From assembly GCF_000735355.1 (NCBI RefSeq), contig NZ_JMPI01000022.1, positions 248,025 through 312,024 on the forward strand: a stretch of DNA of 64,000 bases, in the 5' to 3' direction. This DNA is from Buttiauxella agrestis ATCC 33320 (GTDB taxonomy: Bacteria; Pseudomonadota; Gammaproteobacteria; Enterobacterales; Enterobacteriaceae). The notes below the pieces were generated by a model. The model made no database searches. It saw only the letters and a list, made by a program, of their open reading frames with translations, and was not told the DNA's origin. Positions within the stretch are counted from its first letter, which is position 1, and every line of letters starts with the position of its first letter. The position numbers and the translations under genes were made by a program. Positions 46,044 through 55,181 of this stretch are shown here, one piece after another.

Positions 46044-47315
46044 ATGGCGATTAACGTTTTGGCGATTAAACCTCGCTTGAAAATCATGTTGTTTTTGCAG
46101 TATTTCATTTGGGGCGCATGGCTGGTCACACTAGGCTCATACATGATTAACACCCTCGGTTTCCGGGGGGCTGATGTCGGTATGGTCTACAGTACCAAGG
46201 GACTTGCGGCGTTATTAATGCCGGGGATCGTCGGCATTATTGCCGACAAATGGCTGCCTGCGAATCGTGTCTATGCACTCTGCCACCTGGTGTGCGCCGC
46301 AATGCTGGCCTGGGCTGCCAGCATTAATCAGCCGGGGCTGATGTTTTGGGTGATGCTGGGTAACGCGATGGCATTTATGCCAACCATTGCCCTGTCGAAC
46401 ACCATCTCGTATGCCAGCCTTGAAAAAGCCGGCCTGGATACCGTCAGCCATTTCCCACCGATCCGCGTTTTCGGCACTATCGGTTTTATCGCCGCGATGT
46501 GGACGGTGAGCCTGATGCGATTTGAGCTGAGTAATCTCCAGCTTTATATTGCCGCGGGAGCCTCGCTGGCGCTGGCGTTGTATTCCCTGACTCTGCCAAC
46601 CATTCCGGTGGCGAAAGGCGGTGTGTCGCGCTCGTGGGTGAGTCGTCTGGGTCTGGATGCGTTTGTATTATTCAAGAATCCGCGCATGGCTGTTTTCTTC
46701 TTATTTGCCATGCTGTTGGGTGCGGTTTTGCAGATAACCAATACTTTCGGCAACCCGTTCCTGCATGATTTTGCGCGTAACCCTGAATTTGCCAACAGCT
46801 TCGTGGTTCAGTACCCGTCGATTCTGCTTTCAGTTTCGCAAATGTCTGAAGTGGCATTTATCCTCACCATTCCATTCTTCTTACGTCGCTTTGGGATTAA
46901 ACAAGTGATGTTGATGAGCATGGTGGCCTGGGTGCTGCGATTCGCCTTGTTTGCCTGGGGGGACCCGTCTGCATTTGGTTTCGTATTACTGCTACTTTCG
47001 ATGGTGGTTTATGGCTGTGCGTTCGACTTCTTTAATATCTCGGGCTCTGTGTTTGTGGAACAAGAAGTTGATAAACGTATCCGGGCCAGTGCGCAAGGGC
47101 TGTTTATGACGATGGTTAACGGGATTGGTGCCTATCTCGGGGCGATTCTCAGTGGCTATGTGGTGGATTACTTTAGCGTTGATGGCGTCAAAGACTGGAC
47201 GACGATTTGGTTGGTGTTTGCCGGATATGCATTAGTGCTGGCAGTTATTTTCCACTTCAGTTTCCAGTATCGACACAATCCTTCGCTCAAGGCTTCGGAA
47301 CCGGTCGCACATTAA
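46044..47315 (+). CDS. xapB: xanthosine permease XapB
   Basis: A nucleoside:proton symporter of the NHS/MFS family with 12 membrane segments, which imports xanthosine. It is 423 residues (418 in E. coli). The family N-terminus LKIMLFLQYFIWGAWLVTLG and the region DFFNISGSVFVEQE in the later helices are present. It is 28 bases downstream of xapA, so cotranscribed. Confidence 0.94.
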   Translation: MAINVLAIKPRLKIMLFLQYFIWGAWLVTLGSYMINTLGFRGADVGMVYSTKGLAALLMPGIVGIIADKWLPANRVYALCHLVCAAMLAWAASINQPGLMFWVMLGNAMAFMPTIALSNTISYASLEKAGLDTVSHFPPIRVFGTIGFIAAMWTVSLMRFELSNLQLYIAAGASLALALYSLTLPTIPVAKGGVSRSWVSRLGLDAFVLFKNPRMAVFFLFAMLLGAVLQITNTFGNPFLHDFARNPEFANSFVVQYPSILLSVSQMSEVAFILTIPFFLRRFGIKQVMLMSMVAWVLRFALFAWGDPSAFGFVLLLLSMVVYGCAFDFFNISGSVFVEQEVDKRIRASAQGLFMTMVNGIGAYLGAILSGYVVDYFSVDGVKDWTTIWLVFAGYALVLAVIFHFSFQYRHNPSLKASEPVAH

Positions 47316-47383
47316 CAGTCGGCTGGATTACAGCGAGCGGCAGGAGTGATAGTTTATGGGGCTGCCAGAACAAAGGGAGCCTC

Positions 47384-48301
47384 ATGAGCATTTCACAGCG
47401 AGTTTATCGCACCGATTTAAAACTATTGCGCTATTTCCAGGCTGTGGCAGAAGAGCTGCATTTTGGCAAAGCTGCGGCGCGCTTAAATATGTCCCAGCCG
47501 CCGCTGAGTTTTCACATTAAAGAATTAGAGTCCCAGCTCGGCACCGTTCTGTTTATTCGCCATTCACGTAGCGTCGCGCTTACTTATGCGGGTGAAATTC
47601 TACTCGAAGAAACCCGGCGTTTGCTCGACAGCGCAAACCTTGCCCTGGCCCGAGTCGAACAAATAGGTCGTGGCGAAGGTGGGCGAATTCACCTGGGCAT
47701 TGTCGGCACCGCTATCTGGGGCGGGTTGCGTCTGGGGCTGCAACAATTTATCGCTGATTATCCCGCGATTGATATTTTATTCCGCGAAAAGTCACCTGGC
47801 GTCCAGCTTTCTTTAATTGAACGCCATGACATCGACGCCGGGATCTGGCGTATGGAAACCAATCCACCTCCCGGTTTACGCAGCGAAAAACTTCACGACG
47901 CGACGTTTTTAGTGGCCTTGCCAGAAAAGCACCCCCTCACAAAACAAACCGCCATTGATATCGAGCAGTTGCGTCACGAGGCTTTTGTCACCATGACGGC
48001 GGTGCATTCTGACTGGACCTTTTTGCAGGGGGTCTGTCGGGAGGCGGGGTTCACGCCGCGTATAGTCAGGGAAGCCGTCGAGCCGCAAACGGTGCTGGCA
48101 TTAGTGAGCATCGGTATCGGATTAACCATCATGGCCGACAGCTACGCGCAAATGAACTGGCCGGGCGTGACCTTCCGCCCGCTCACAAAAGCGATCCCGG
48201 CGGATCTCTATGTGGTCTACGATCCGCATCATCTGGCCTCCACAACACGCCATTTAATTGACGTGTTAAAACAGTCTCCAGATACATTGCCCGTTCGTTG
48301 A
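47384..48301 (+). CDS. xapR: LysR-family activator XapR
   Basis: A LysR-type regulator that activates xapAB with xanthosine. It is 305 residues. The winged helix-turn-helix is near residues 24-45 (HFGKAAARLNMSQPPLSFHI), and the effector domain contains the XapR-like EPQTVLALVSIGIG and MADSYAQMNWPGVTFRPL. The ATG at 47384 follows GGGAG. It lies downstream of xapB in the same direction, as in E. coli. The effector domain is more diverged than the HTH. Confidence 0.92.
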   Translation: MSISQRVYRTDLKLLRYFQAVAEELHFGKAAARLNMSQPPLSFHIKELESQLGTVLFIRHSRSVALTYAGEILLEETRRLLDSANLALARVEQIGRGEGGRIHLGIVGTAIWGGLRLGLQQFIADYPAIDILFREKSPGVQLSLIERHDIDAGIWRMETNPPPGLRSEKLHDATFLVALPEKHPLTKQTAIDIEQLRHEAFVTMTAVHSDWTFLQGVCREAGFTPRIVREAVEPQTVLALVSIGIGLTIMADSYAQMNWPGVTFRPLTKAIPADLYVVYDPHHLASTTRHLIDVLKQSPDTLPVR

Positions 48302-48342
48302 AACAACATGGCAGTGCTATGATATCCGCGCTGTCATTATTA

Positions 48343-48486
48343 GAGACTATCCCATTAGGCTATTTTATTTGTTAGTTTTGCCCTGGGCTGTGCTCAAAAT
48401 CCTCACGTACTTCGTGTACGCTCCGGTTTTTCCGCGCAGTCCGAGTCCAAACTAACTGCATCAATCACGCCTACTGAGATTGTCTC
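48343..48486. repeat. 144-bp palindromic element between xapR and rimK
   Basis: The outer ends GAGACTATCCCATTAGGC and GCCTACTGAGATTGTCTC are near-perfect inverted repeats (15 of 18), and the pairing continues inward along both arms (for example GTTAGTTTTG with CAAACTAAC, and TGTGCTC with GCGCAG) to a CGTAC/GTACG centre at about 48407-48421. There is no coding frame. The layout is that of a MITE-like or ERIC-like repeat. Only one copy is in the window. It ends 26 bases before the rimK start, so it must lie in or beside the rimK leader. Confidence 0.75.
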
Positions 48487-48512
48487 ATAGACTGGAAACG
48501 CTGAGGTGCAGG

Positions 48513-49415
48513 GTGAAAATCGCCATTTTGTCCCGGGATGGAACGCTTTATTCTTGTAAACGGCTTCGTGAAGCGGCATCGCGCCGGGGTCACGCCGTCG
48601 AAATTATCGATCCCCTTTCTTGCTATATGAACATCAATCCGGCAGCACCCTCTGTGCATTATAAAGGCCGCCAGCTTCCGCATTATGATGCAGTTATTCC
48701 ACGTATCGGCTCGGCAATCACATTTTATGGCACTGCGGTTTTGCGCCAGTTTGAAATGCTGGGCAGCTATCCACTCAATGAATCCGTCGCGATTACCCGT
48801 GCGCGCGACAAACTGCGTTCCTTGCAGTTGATGGCGAGGCAGGGCATTGATTTGCCCGTTACCGGTTTTGCTCACTCACCTGATGACACCAGTGATTTAA
48901 TCGACATGGTAGGCGGTGCTCCGCTGGTGGTAAAACTGGTGGAAGGTACACAAGGGATTGGCGTCGTGTTGGCTGAAACCCGGCAGGCGGCAGAAAGCGT
49001 GATTGATGCCTTCCGGGGTCTTAACGCTCATATTCTGGTGCAGGAATATATAAAAGAAGCGCAGGGCAGGGATATCCGCTGTCTTGTGGTCGGCAACAAC
49101 GTGGTGGCGGCAATCGAACGCCAGGCAAAACCCGGTGATTTTCGCTCCAACCTGCATCGCGGAGGCGTGGCAAATCAGGTTGAAATCACCGAACGTGAAC
49201 GCGAAATCGCCCTGCATGCGGCTGCAACGCTCGGGTTGGATGTGGCGGGCGTTGATATTTTGCGCGCCGAACGCGGCCCACTGGTTATGGAAGTCAACGC
49301 GTCGCCAGGTCTGGAAGGCATTGAAAAAACAAGCGGTGTGGATATTGCGACACTGATGATTAAATGGATTGAACAGCAAGCGCAGCCGGGATATTGCCTG
49401 AAAACAGGCGGCTAA
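48513..49415 (+). CDS. rimK: ribosomal protein S6--L-glutamate ligase RimK
   Basis: An ATP-grasp enzyme that adds glutamate residues to the C-terminus of ribosomal protein S6. It is 300 residues, as in E. coli. GTG 48513 is the start: it follows GAGG, gives [13 protein letters not shown] directly, and an upstream in-frame ATG lies in the palindromic element. ATP-grasp motifs include [15 protein letters not shown] near residue 140 and the metal-binding [14 protein letters not shown] near residue 258. ybjN follows. Confidence 0.96.
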   Translation: MKIAILSRDGTLYSCKRLREAASRRGHAVEIIDPLSCYMNINPAAPSVHYKGRQLPHYDAVIPRIGSAITFYGTAVLRQFEMLGSYPLNESVAITRARDKLRSLQLMARQGIDLPVTGFAHSPDDTSDLIDMVGGAPLVVKLVEGTQGIGVVLAETRQAAESVIDAFRGLNAHILVQEYIKEAQGRDIRCLVVGNNVVAAIERQAKPGDFRSNLHRGGVANQVEITEREREIALHAAATLGLDVAGVDILRAERGPLVMEVNASPGLEGIEKTSGVDIATLMIKWIEQQAQPGYCLKTGG

Positions 49416-49520
49416 ATTCGAACGCATGAGCCATTGGGCGCATAATATTAGTATGAGGCGTTATTTTTGCGTAAGCTATGGCGCGACTTACTCACCCTTA
49501 TTTAAGAGGCTACGGCATTT

Positions 49521-50006
49521 ATGGATTCACTCGTTGTCCCGACTCTGGACATCTTACGCCGCTGGCTTGACGAAATCGGCGTGACCATTTTCGAGTGCGA
49601 CACTTGCCAGGCGCTCCATCTGCCCCATATGCAGAATTTTGATGGTGTCTACGATGCGAAAATCGATCTGGTCGATAATATCGTCTTGTTCTCAGCGCTG
49701 GCCGAAGTAAAACCTTCCGCTTTGCTGCCACTGGCATCTGATTTGTCCTCTATCAACGCCAGTTCGTTAACCGTGAAAGCGTTCCTGGATATCCAGGATG
49801 ACAATTTGCCTAAACTTGTGGTTTGCCAGTCGCTGCAAGCGTCAGTCGGCATTACCCGTGAGCAGTTTGCTGCCTTTGTAAAACAGAGTGAAGAGCAAAT
49901 CTCTATGGTGATTCTGGAAGCGTGTGCCAACCAGCTGCTCTTTATCTCTGAAGGAGAAGAAGAGCAAGATGACGGCACAATTATTCAAACCCACTTCCTG
50001 CACTAA
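49521..50006 (+). CDS. ybjN: YbjN family sensory-transduction-like regulator
   Basis: A 161-residue cytoplasmic protein (158 in E. coli) of the YbjN family, with an alpha/beta fold similar to type III secretion chaperones. In E. coli and Erwinia its level affects motility, fimbriation and exopolysaccharide; no direct activity is known. The N-terminus MDSLVVPTLDILRRWLDEIG and the acidic end SEGEEEQDDGTI are typical. It lies 105 bases after rimK and is followed by a terminator. Confidence 0.92.
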   Translation: MDSLVVPTLDILRRWLDEIGVTIFECDTCQALHLPHMQNFDGVYDAKIDLVDNIVLFSALAEVKPSALLPLASDLSSINASSLTVKAFLDIQDDNLPKLVVCQSLQASVGITREQFAAFVKQSEEQISMVILEACANQLLFISEGEEEQDDGTIIQTHFLH

Positions 50007-50022
50007 TCGTTTCTTTCCTGAC

Positions 50023-50061
50023 CGCAGCGGCTGCCATACCCGCTGCGTTCCATGTTTTTTT
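50023..50061 (+). terminator. terminator after ybjN
   Basis: CGCAGCGG / CCGCTGCG stem, then seven bases and a run of T. The remaining 330 bases to potF are AT-rich; they hold the potF promoter, and I recognise nothing else in them. Confidence 0.75.
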
Positions 50062-50390
50062 ATTCTGCCTTAATAGCCTCCCACCAGAATTATTCTCGCC
50101 ACTCCTGCCCGTTTTGCGCCACACCATAGATGTTTTATGCTTAAAAAATTGATAAAAGTCACTTTTCTGCCTGGGCTATAGTCTCTAAGTCTGGCTACAG
50201 TTATTCTTGCGGGACGCGTAAAGCGTGCAATGTCTGCTGGGGAGGCGTCAGTCTTTTTTCACAGCAGTTTGAATAGAGATGCATGATTCTTGCATGGCCT
50301 GTGTGCGAGAAAAAAATGCGTGAAAGGTTGATTGAGTAAATTATGCTCGCGAAAGCGAGATTTACCCTTTATTCAGAAGGAATGATAACT

Positions 50391-51503
50391 ATGTTCGCCC
50401 AACGTAAAAAATTGCTATCGGGTATGGTGGCGGGTTTGCTGATGGCCGTTTCTGCCACCACATTTGCTGCTGAACAAAAGACGCTGCACGTTTATAACTG
50501 GTCTGATTATATTGCGCCGGATACGCTGGCAAACTTCACCAAAGAAACCGGTATTAAAGTCGTTTATGACGTCTTCGACTCCAACGAAGTGTTGGAAGGG
50601 AAGTTGATGGCGGGCAGTACGGGCTACGACCTGGTTGTGCCTTCTTCGCAATTCCTCGAACGTCAGGCTCAGGCCGGGATTTTCCAGCCGCTGGATAAAA
50701 GTAAACTCCCGAACTACAAAAACCTCGATCCGGAAATGCTCAAGCTGGTCGCGCACAACGACCACGACAATAAATACGGCATTCCGTACATGATGGTCAC
50801 AACCGGTATCGGTTACAACGTCGAAAAAGTCAAAGCGGCACTGGGCAAAGACGCGCCAGTGGATAGCTGGGATCTTATCCTGAAACCCGAAAACCTCGAG
50901 AAGCTGAAAAGCTGCGGTGTCTCCTTCCTTGACGCACCAAGCGAAGTCTATGCCTCTGTGTTGCACTATCTGGGCAAAGATCCTAACAGCACCGACCCGA
51001 AAGATTACACCGGGGCGGCGAACGATCTGCTGTTGAAACTGCGCCCGTCTATCCGCTATTTCCACTCTTCTCAATACATCAATGACCTGGCAAACGGCGA
51101 CATTTGCGTCGCGATTGGTTGGTCGGGCGATATTCTCCAGGCAGCGAATCGCGCCAAAGAAGCAAAAAATGGCGTGAATATTGCTTATACCATTCCTAAA
51201 GAAGGGGCGATGGTGTACTTCGATATGTTCGCCATGACCGCAGATGCGAAAAACAAAGACGAAGCCTATCAGTTCCTGAATTACCTGATGCGCCCGGATG
51301 TCGTGGCGAATATCAGTAACCACGTTTATTACGCGAACGCGAACAAAGACTCGACGCCGCTGCTGAACGCAGAAATTCGCGATAACCCAGGTATTTATCC
51401 GCCAGCTGATGTGCGTGCCAAATTGTTCACACAAAGTGTGCAATCGCCAAAAGTTGACCGCGTAATTACCCGGGCGTGGACTAAAGTTAAAACAGGCAAA
51501 TAA
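50391..51503 (+). CDS. potF: putrescine-binding periplasmic protein PotF
   Basis: The receptor of the PotFGHI putrescine importer. It is 370 residues, as in E. coli, with a signal peptide of 26 residues (SATTFA|AEQ). The mature N-terminus KTLHVYNWSDYIAPDTLANF contains the tryptophan and serine that contact the diamine in E. coli, and KLMAGSTGYDLVVPSSQF and SSQYINDLANGD are conserved. ATG 50391 gives the E. coli length; an in-frame ATG at 50382 sits too close to AAGGA. Confidence 0.96.
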   Translation: MFAQRKKLLSGMVAGLLMAVSATTFAAEQKTLHVYNWSDYIAPDTLANFTKETGIKVVYDVFDSNEVLEGKLMAGSTGYDLVVPSSQFLERQAQAGIFQPLDKSKLPNYKNLDPEMLKLVAHNDHDNKYGIPYMMVTTGIGYNVEKVKAALGKDAPVDSWDLILKPENLEKLKSCGVSFLDAPSEVYASVLHYLGKDPNSTDPKDYTGAANDLLLKLRPSIRYFHSSQYINDLANGDICVAIGWSGDILQAANRAKEAKNGVNIAYTIPKEGAMVYFDMFAMTADAKNKDEAYQFLNYLMRPDVVANISNHVYYANANKDSTPLLNAEIRDNPGIYPPADVRAKLFTQSVQSPKVDRVITRAWTKVKTGK

Positions 51504-51577
51504 GTAAACCTGTTAGCGACTTAACAAGGTTTGCAACGGAGTGGTGCACCGAAACAGTGCATGCGCTCCAACACGAG

Positions 51578-51595
51578 CAGAGGCCGAGGCCTCTG
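51578..51595 (+). promoter_or_regulatory. stem-loop between potF and potG
   Basis: CAGAGGC / GCCTCTG with loop CGAG in the 154-base potF-potG gap and no T-run. It probably stabilises the potF message or lowers downstream expression. Confidence 0.55.
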
Positions 51596-51657
51596 TATCG
51601 TCATTAGTACGGCAACCGGGTCGTACATCTATTTCGTTTTTGCCGGAGAGCAACATA

Positions 51658-52791
51658 TTGAACGACGTAACTCCTCGTCCACACGCGAAAACTCGCAAAG
51701 CGCTCACCCCGCTGCTTGAAGTACGCAACCTCACAAAATCCTTCGACGGGCAACACGCCGTTGATGATGTGAATCTCACCATTTATAAAGGCGAAATTTT
51801 TGCGCTGCTCGGGCCATCCGGCTGTGGTAAATCAACACTTTTACGTATGTTGGCAGGCTTTGAGCAACCGAGTGCCGGGCAGATCGTGCTTGATGGCGTC
51901 GATTTGTCGCATGTGCCGCCGTATCAGCGCCCGATCAATATGATGTTCCAGTCGTATGCGCTTTTCCCGCATATGACGGTTGAACAAAATATCGCCTTCG
52001 GCCTCAAGCAAGACAAACTGCCGAAAAGTGAAATCACTCAGCGCGTGCAGGAAATGCTAACTCTTGTGCATATGCAGGAGTACGCGAAACGTAAGCCGCA
52101 CCAGCTTTCTGGCGGACAGCGCCAACGTGTCGCGCTGGCACGAAGCCTCGCGAAACGGCCAAAACTGTTGCTGCTCGATGAGCCAATGGGCGCGCTGGAT
52201 AAAAAGCTGCGTGACCGTATGCAACTTGAAGTCGTCGATATTCTTGAGCGCGTGGGCGCGACCTGCGTGATGGTGACGCACGACCAGGAAGAAGCGATGA
52301 CTATGGCGGGGCGTATCGCCATCATGAATCGCGGTAAATTCGAGCAAATCGGCGAGCCGGAAGAAGTCTATGAATACCCGGCAACGCGCTACAGCGCTGA
52401 ATTTATCGGTTCGGTAAACGTCTTTGAAGGTCTGTTGAAAGAGCGTCAGGAAGATGGCCTGGTGATTGACAGTCCAGGGCTTGTGCATCCATTGAAAGTA
52501 GACCCGGATATTTCAGTGGTCGACGGTGTGCCGGTCTACGTTGCATTGCGCCCGGAAAAAGTAATGCTTTGCGACGAACCGCCTGCCGATGGCTACAACT
52601 TTGCGGTAGGTGAAGTGGTGCACATTGCTTACCTTGGCGACTTGTCGATATATCACGTCCGCCTGAAAAGTGGCCAGATGATCAGCGCGCAGTTGCAGAA
52701 CGAGAACCGCAATCGTAAAGGAATGCCGACATGGGGCGACGAAGTGCGCCTGTGTTGGGATGCTGAAAGTTGTGTGGTGTTGACGGTTTAA
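51658..52791 (+). CDS. potG: putrescine ABC transporter ATP-binding protein PotG (TTG start)
   Basis: The ATPase of the putrescine importer. TTG 51658 gives 377 residues, the E. coli length, with N-terminus (M)NDVTPRPHAKTRKALTPLL collinear with E. coli; GGAGAG lies nine bases upstream. The upstream in-frame ATG at 51541 adds 39 residues through the intergenic hairpin and is rejected. Walker A is GPSGCGKST at residues 52-60, signature LSGGQRQRVA, Walker B LLLLDEP and switch histidine VTHDQEEA. A C-terminal TOBE-like domain follows. It is 154 bases after potF and 9 before potH. Confidence 0.95.
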   Translation: MNDVTPRPHAKTRKALTPLLEVRNLTKSFDGQHAVDDVNLTIYKGEIFALLGPSGCGKSTLLRMLAGFEQPSAGQIVLDGVDLSHVPPYQRPINMMFQSYALFPHMTVEQNIAFGLKQDKLPKSEITQRVQEMLTLVHMQEYAKRKPHQLSGGQRQRVALARSLAKRPKLLLLDEPMGALDKKLRDRMQLEVVDILERVGATCVMVTHDQEEAMTMAGRIAIMNRGKFEQIGEPEEVYEYPATRYSAEFIGSVNVFEGLLKERQEDGLVIDSPGLVHPLKVDPDISVVDGVPVYVALRPEKVMLCDEPPADGYNFAVGEVVHIAYLGDLSIYHVRLKSGQMISAQLQNENRNRKGMPTWGDEVRLCWDAESCVVLTV

Positions 52792-52800
52792 GGGGGCGAA

Positions 52801-53754
52801 ATGAGCACGATGACTGAACGCCCGGCGGAGCCACCGGCAAGCGGTTTTAAATTGTGGCTGGGAAAAATGCAAATGCGCCATGGCCGCAAGCTGGTGATCG
52901 CTTTGCCTTATCTGTGGCTAATTTTGCTGTTTATGCTGCCATTCTTGATTGTCTTTAAGATAAGTTTTGCAGAAATAGCGCGATCCATTCCGCCTTACAC
53001 CGATCTCGTCACCTGGGCAGACGATCAGATTTCGCTGGCGCTGAATCTGGCTAACTATCTTCAGCTAACTGACGATCCGTTATATGCCGAAGCCTATCTG
53101 CAATCGCTGCAAATGGCGGGCGTTTCTACAATTTGCTGTTTGCTGCTGGGCTATCCGTTGGCCTGGGCGGTGGCTCACAGTAAATCCTCAACACGTAATA
53201 TTCTGTTGTTATTGGTTATTTTACCTTCATGGACCTCGTTCCTGATTCGCGTGTATGCGTGGATGGGGATCCTCAAAAATAACGGTGTGCTTAATAATGT
53301 GCTGATATGGTTGGGTGTTATCGATCAACCGCTGGTGATTTTACATACCAATCTCGCGGTTTATATCGGTATCGTTTATGCCTATTTACCCTTTATGGTG
53401 CTGCCGATTTATACCGCGCTGACCCGAATTGATTACTCGCTGGTGGAGGCCTCTCTGGATTTAGGTGCCCGGCCGCTGAAAACATTCTTTAGCGTTATCG
53501 TGCCGCTCACCAAAGGTGGGATTATTGCCGGCTCGATGCTGGTGTTTATTCCGGCGGTAGGGGAGTTTGTTATCCCGGAACTGCTCGGCGGGCCAGATAG
53601 CATCATGATTGGTCGTGTACTGTGGCAGGAATTCTTCAATAACCGCGACTGGCCTGTGGCCTCAGCGGTAGCTATCACTATGCTTATCCTGCTGATTGTG
53701 CCGATTATGTGGTTCCACAAATACCAGAACAAAGCGGCGGAGGACCACGCATGA
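52801..53754 (+). CDS. potH: putrescine ABC transporter permease PotH
   Basis: The first inner-membrane permease of PotFGHI, 317 residues as in E. coli. An extended N-terminal cytoplasmic segment precedes six membrane helices, and the coupling loop is near residue 220 (EASLDLGARPLKTFFSVIVPL). The RBS GGGGGC-like AAGGGGG is nine bases from potG. It overlaps potI (ATGA). Confidence 0.96.
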   Translation: MSTMTERPAEPPASGFKLWLGKMQMRHGRKLVIALPYLWLILLFMLPFLIVFKISFAEIARSIPPYTDLVTWADDQISLALNLANYLQLTDDPLYAEAYLQSLQMAGVSTICCLLLGYPLAWAVAHSKSSTRNILLLLVILPSWTSFLIRVYAWMGILKNNGVLNNVLIWLGVIDQPLVILHTNLAVYIGIVYAYLPFMVLPIYTALTRIDYSLVEASLDLGARPLKTFFSVIVPLTKGGIIAGSMLVFIPAVGEFVIPELLGGPDSIMIGRVLWQEFFNNRDWPVASAVAITMLILLIVPIMWFHKYQNKAAEDHA

Positions 53755-54596
53755 ACAATTTACCGGTAGTGCGTTCACCGTGGCGTATTTTGATTTTGGT
53801 GATTGGTTTCACCTTTCTGTACGCCCCAATGTTAATGCTGGTGATCTACTCATTTAACAGCTCAAAACTGGTAACAGTTTGGGCGGGGTGGTCTACACGT
53901 TGGTATGCCGAGCTATTCCACGACTCGGCGATGATGAGCGCAGTGGGGCTGAGTTTGACCATTGCGGCTGCGGCTGCAACAGCCGCGGTTATCCTTGGCA
54001 CCATTGCTGCTATGGTGATGGTGCGTTTTGGTAAGTTTCGGGGCTCCACAGGTTTTGCCTTTATGCTCACCGCACCGCTGGTTATGCCTGATGTCATTAC
54101 TGGCCTGTCGTTGCTGTTGTTGTTCGTCGCGCTTGGGCATGCCATTGGCTGGCCAAGTGACCGCGGCATGTTGACCATCTGGCTTGCGCACGTCACTTTT
54201 TGTACTGCGTATGTGTCAGTGGTAATTAGCTCACGCTTGCGCGAGCTAGACCACTCAATCGAAGAAGCGGCAATGGATTTAGGCGCCACGCCGCTGAAGG
54301 TGTTTTTTGTGATCACCGTTCCGATGATTGCCCCGGCAATCGTCTCCGGCTGGCTACTGGCGTTTACCTTATCGCTCGATGATTTGGTTATTGCGAGCTT
54401 CGTCTCAGGGCCAGGTGCGACAACCTTACCGATGCTGGTATTCTCGAGTGTCAGAATGGGGGTCAACCCGGAAATTAACGCTCTGGCATCTATCATTTTG
54501 GGTGTCGTCGGGGTTATTGGCTTAATTGCATGGTGGTTTATGGCGCGGGCAGAAAAGCAGCGTCTGCGCGATATCCAGCGTGCAAGGCGTAGCTGA
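53751..54596 (+). CDS. potI: putrescine ABC transporter permease PotI
   Basis: The second permease of PotFGHI, 281 residues as in E. coli, with six membrane helices and the coupling loop near residue 180 (EEAAMDLGATPLKVFFVITVPM). ATG 53751 overlaps the potH stop by four bases. It is the last gene of the operon before a hairpin and ybjO. Confidence 0.96.
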   Translation: MNNLPVVRSPWRILILVIGFTFLYAPMLMLVIYSFNSSKLVTVWAGWSTRWYAELFHDSAMMSAVGLSLTIAAAAATAAVILGTIAAMVMVRFGKFRGSTGFAFMLTAPLVMPDVITGLSLLLLFVALGHAIGWPSDRGMLTIWLAHVTFCTAYVSVVISSRLRELDHSIEEAAMDLGATPLKVFFVITVPMIAPAIVSGWLLAFTLSLDDLVIASFVSGPGATTLPMLVFSSVRMGVNPEINALASIILGVVGVIGLIAWWFMARAEKQRLRDIQRARRS

Positions 54597-54621
54597 AAGG
54601 TTTAAAATCTGATAAAACCTT

Positions 54622-54646
54622 CAGTGCCGCGCCAGACGCGGCACTG
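54622..54646 (+). terminator. hairpin between potI and ybjO
   Basis: A perfect ten-base stem CAGTGCCGCG / CGCGGCACTG with loop CCAGA, 25 bases after the potI stop, without a T-run. It is probably the potFGHI 3' boundary, possibly leaky. Confidence 0.6.
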
Positions 54647-54652
54647 TGACGT

Positions 54653-55142
54653 ATGGAACACGAGGTTTGCGGAAATTTTCAGGAAACGAAGTCAAACTCA
54701 AGCCAAATTGAATGCCCCCACACTCGTTCTGGTGGCGGCAATCGCTATTCTTACTACGCGGATGCTCGATCTTATGTTGCTGTTCAACATGCTCGGGTTG
54801 CGTGGAGTGATTGATTTTGTTCATCGCAGTGTGCAAACCTGGAACCTGACGCTGATTTTCCTTGGCAGCCTGGTGATGCTTTGCATCGAGTTACGTTGTG
54901 CGTTTGTCATCATGAAAGGGTGCAACTGGGGGCGCTGGGTATTCCTTGCCACGCAGGTTATTGCGGTCTCATATTTATGGGCGGCGTCGCTGGGTTGGGG
55001 TTATCCCGAACTTTTTAGTATTCCCGGCGAGTCAAAACGTGAGATATTCCGCTCGTTAATGATGCAGAAACTCCCCGATTTACTGGTGTTGTTCCTGCTG
55101 TTTGCCCCTTCGCGCAGTCGGCTTTTTTTCAAACTTCAATAA
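54653..55142 (+). CDS. ybjO: inner membrane protein YbjO, N-terminal +1 frameshift
   Basis: A membrane protein with four hydrophobic segments and unknown function. ATG 54653 reads MEHEVCGNFQETKSNS, like the E. coli start (MEDETLGFF...), but that frame then diverges. The rest of the protein (AKLNAPTLVLVAAIAILTT onward, to GESKREIFRSLMMQKLPDLL and TAA 55142) lies in the +1 frame from about 54702. Skipping one base near 54689-54701 joins the two parts to exactly 162 residues, the E. coli length. The only long uninterrupted frame would start at GTG 54624, inside a hairpin stem, with an unrelated N-terminus. So the gene has a real or sequencing-derived one-base insertion. Confidence 0.8.
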
Positions 55143-55181
55143 CCGCGTAGTGTTTTGATCTGCGCCCTTCAGGATTTAATT

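Noticed and set aside
50415-51443. 342-codon open frame on the minus strand, antisense to potF
   Set aside because: It mirrors the potF coding frame, has no homology I recognise and no RBS; potF is certain.
54624-54652. GTG 54624 as the ybjO start
   Set aside because: It lies in the stem of a perfect ten-base hairpin and gives an N-terminus unlike YbjO.
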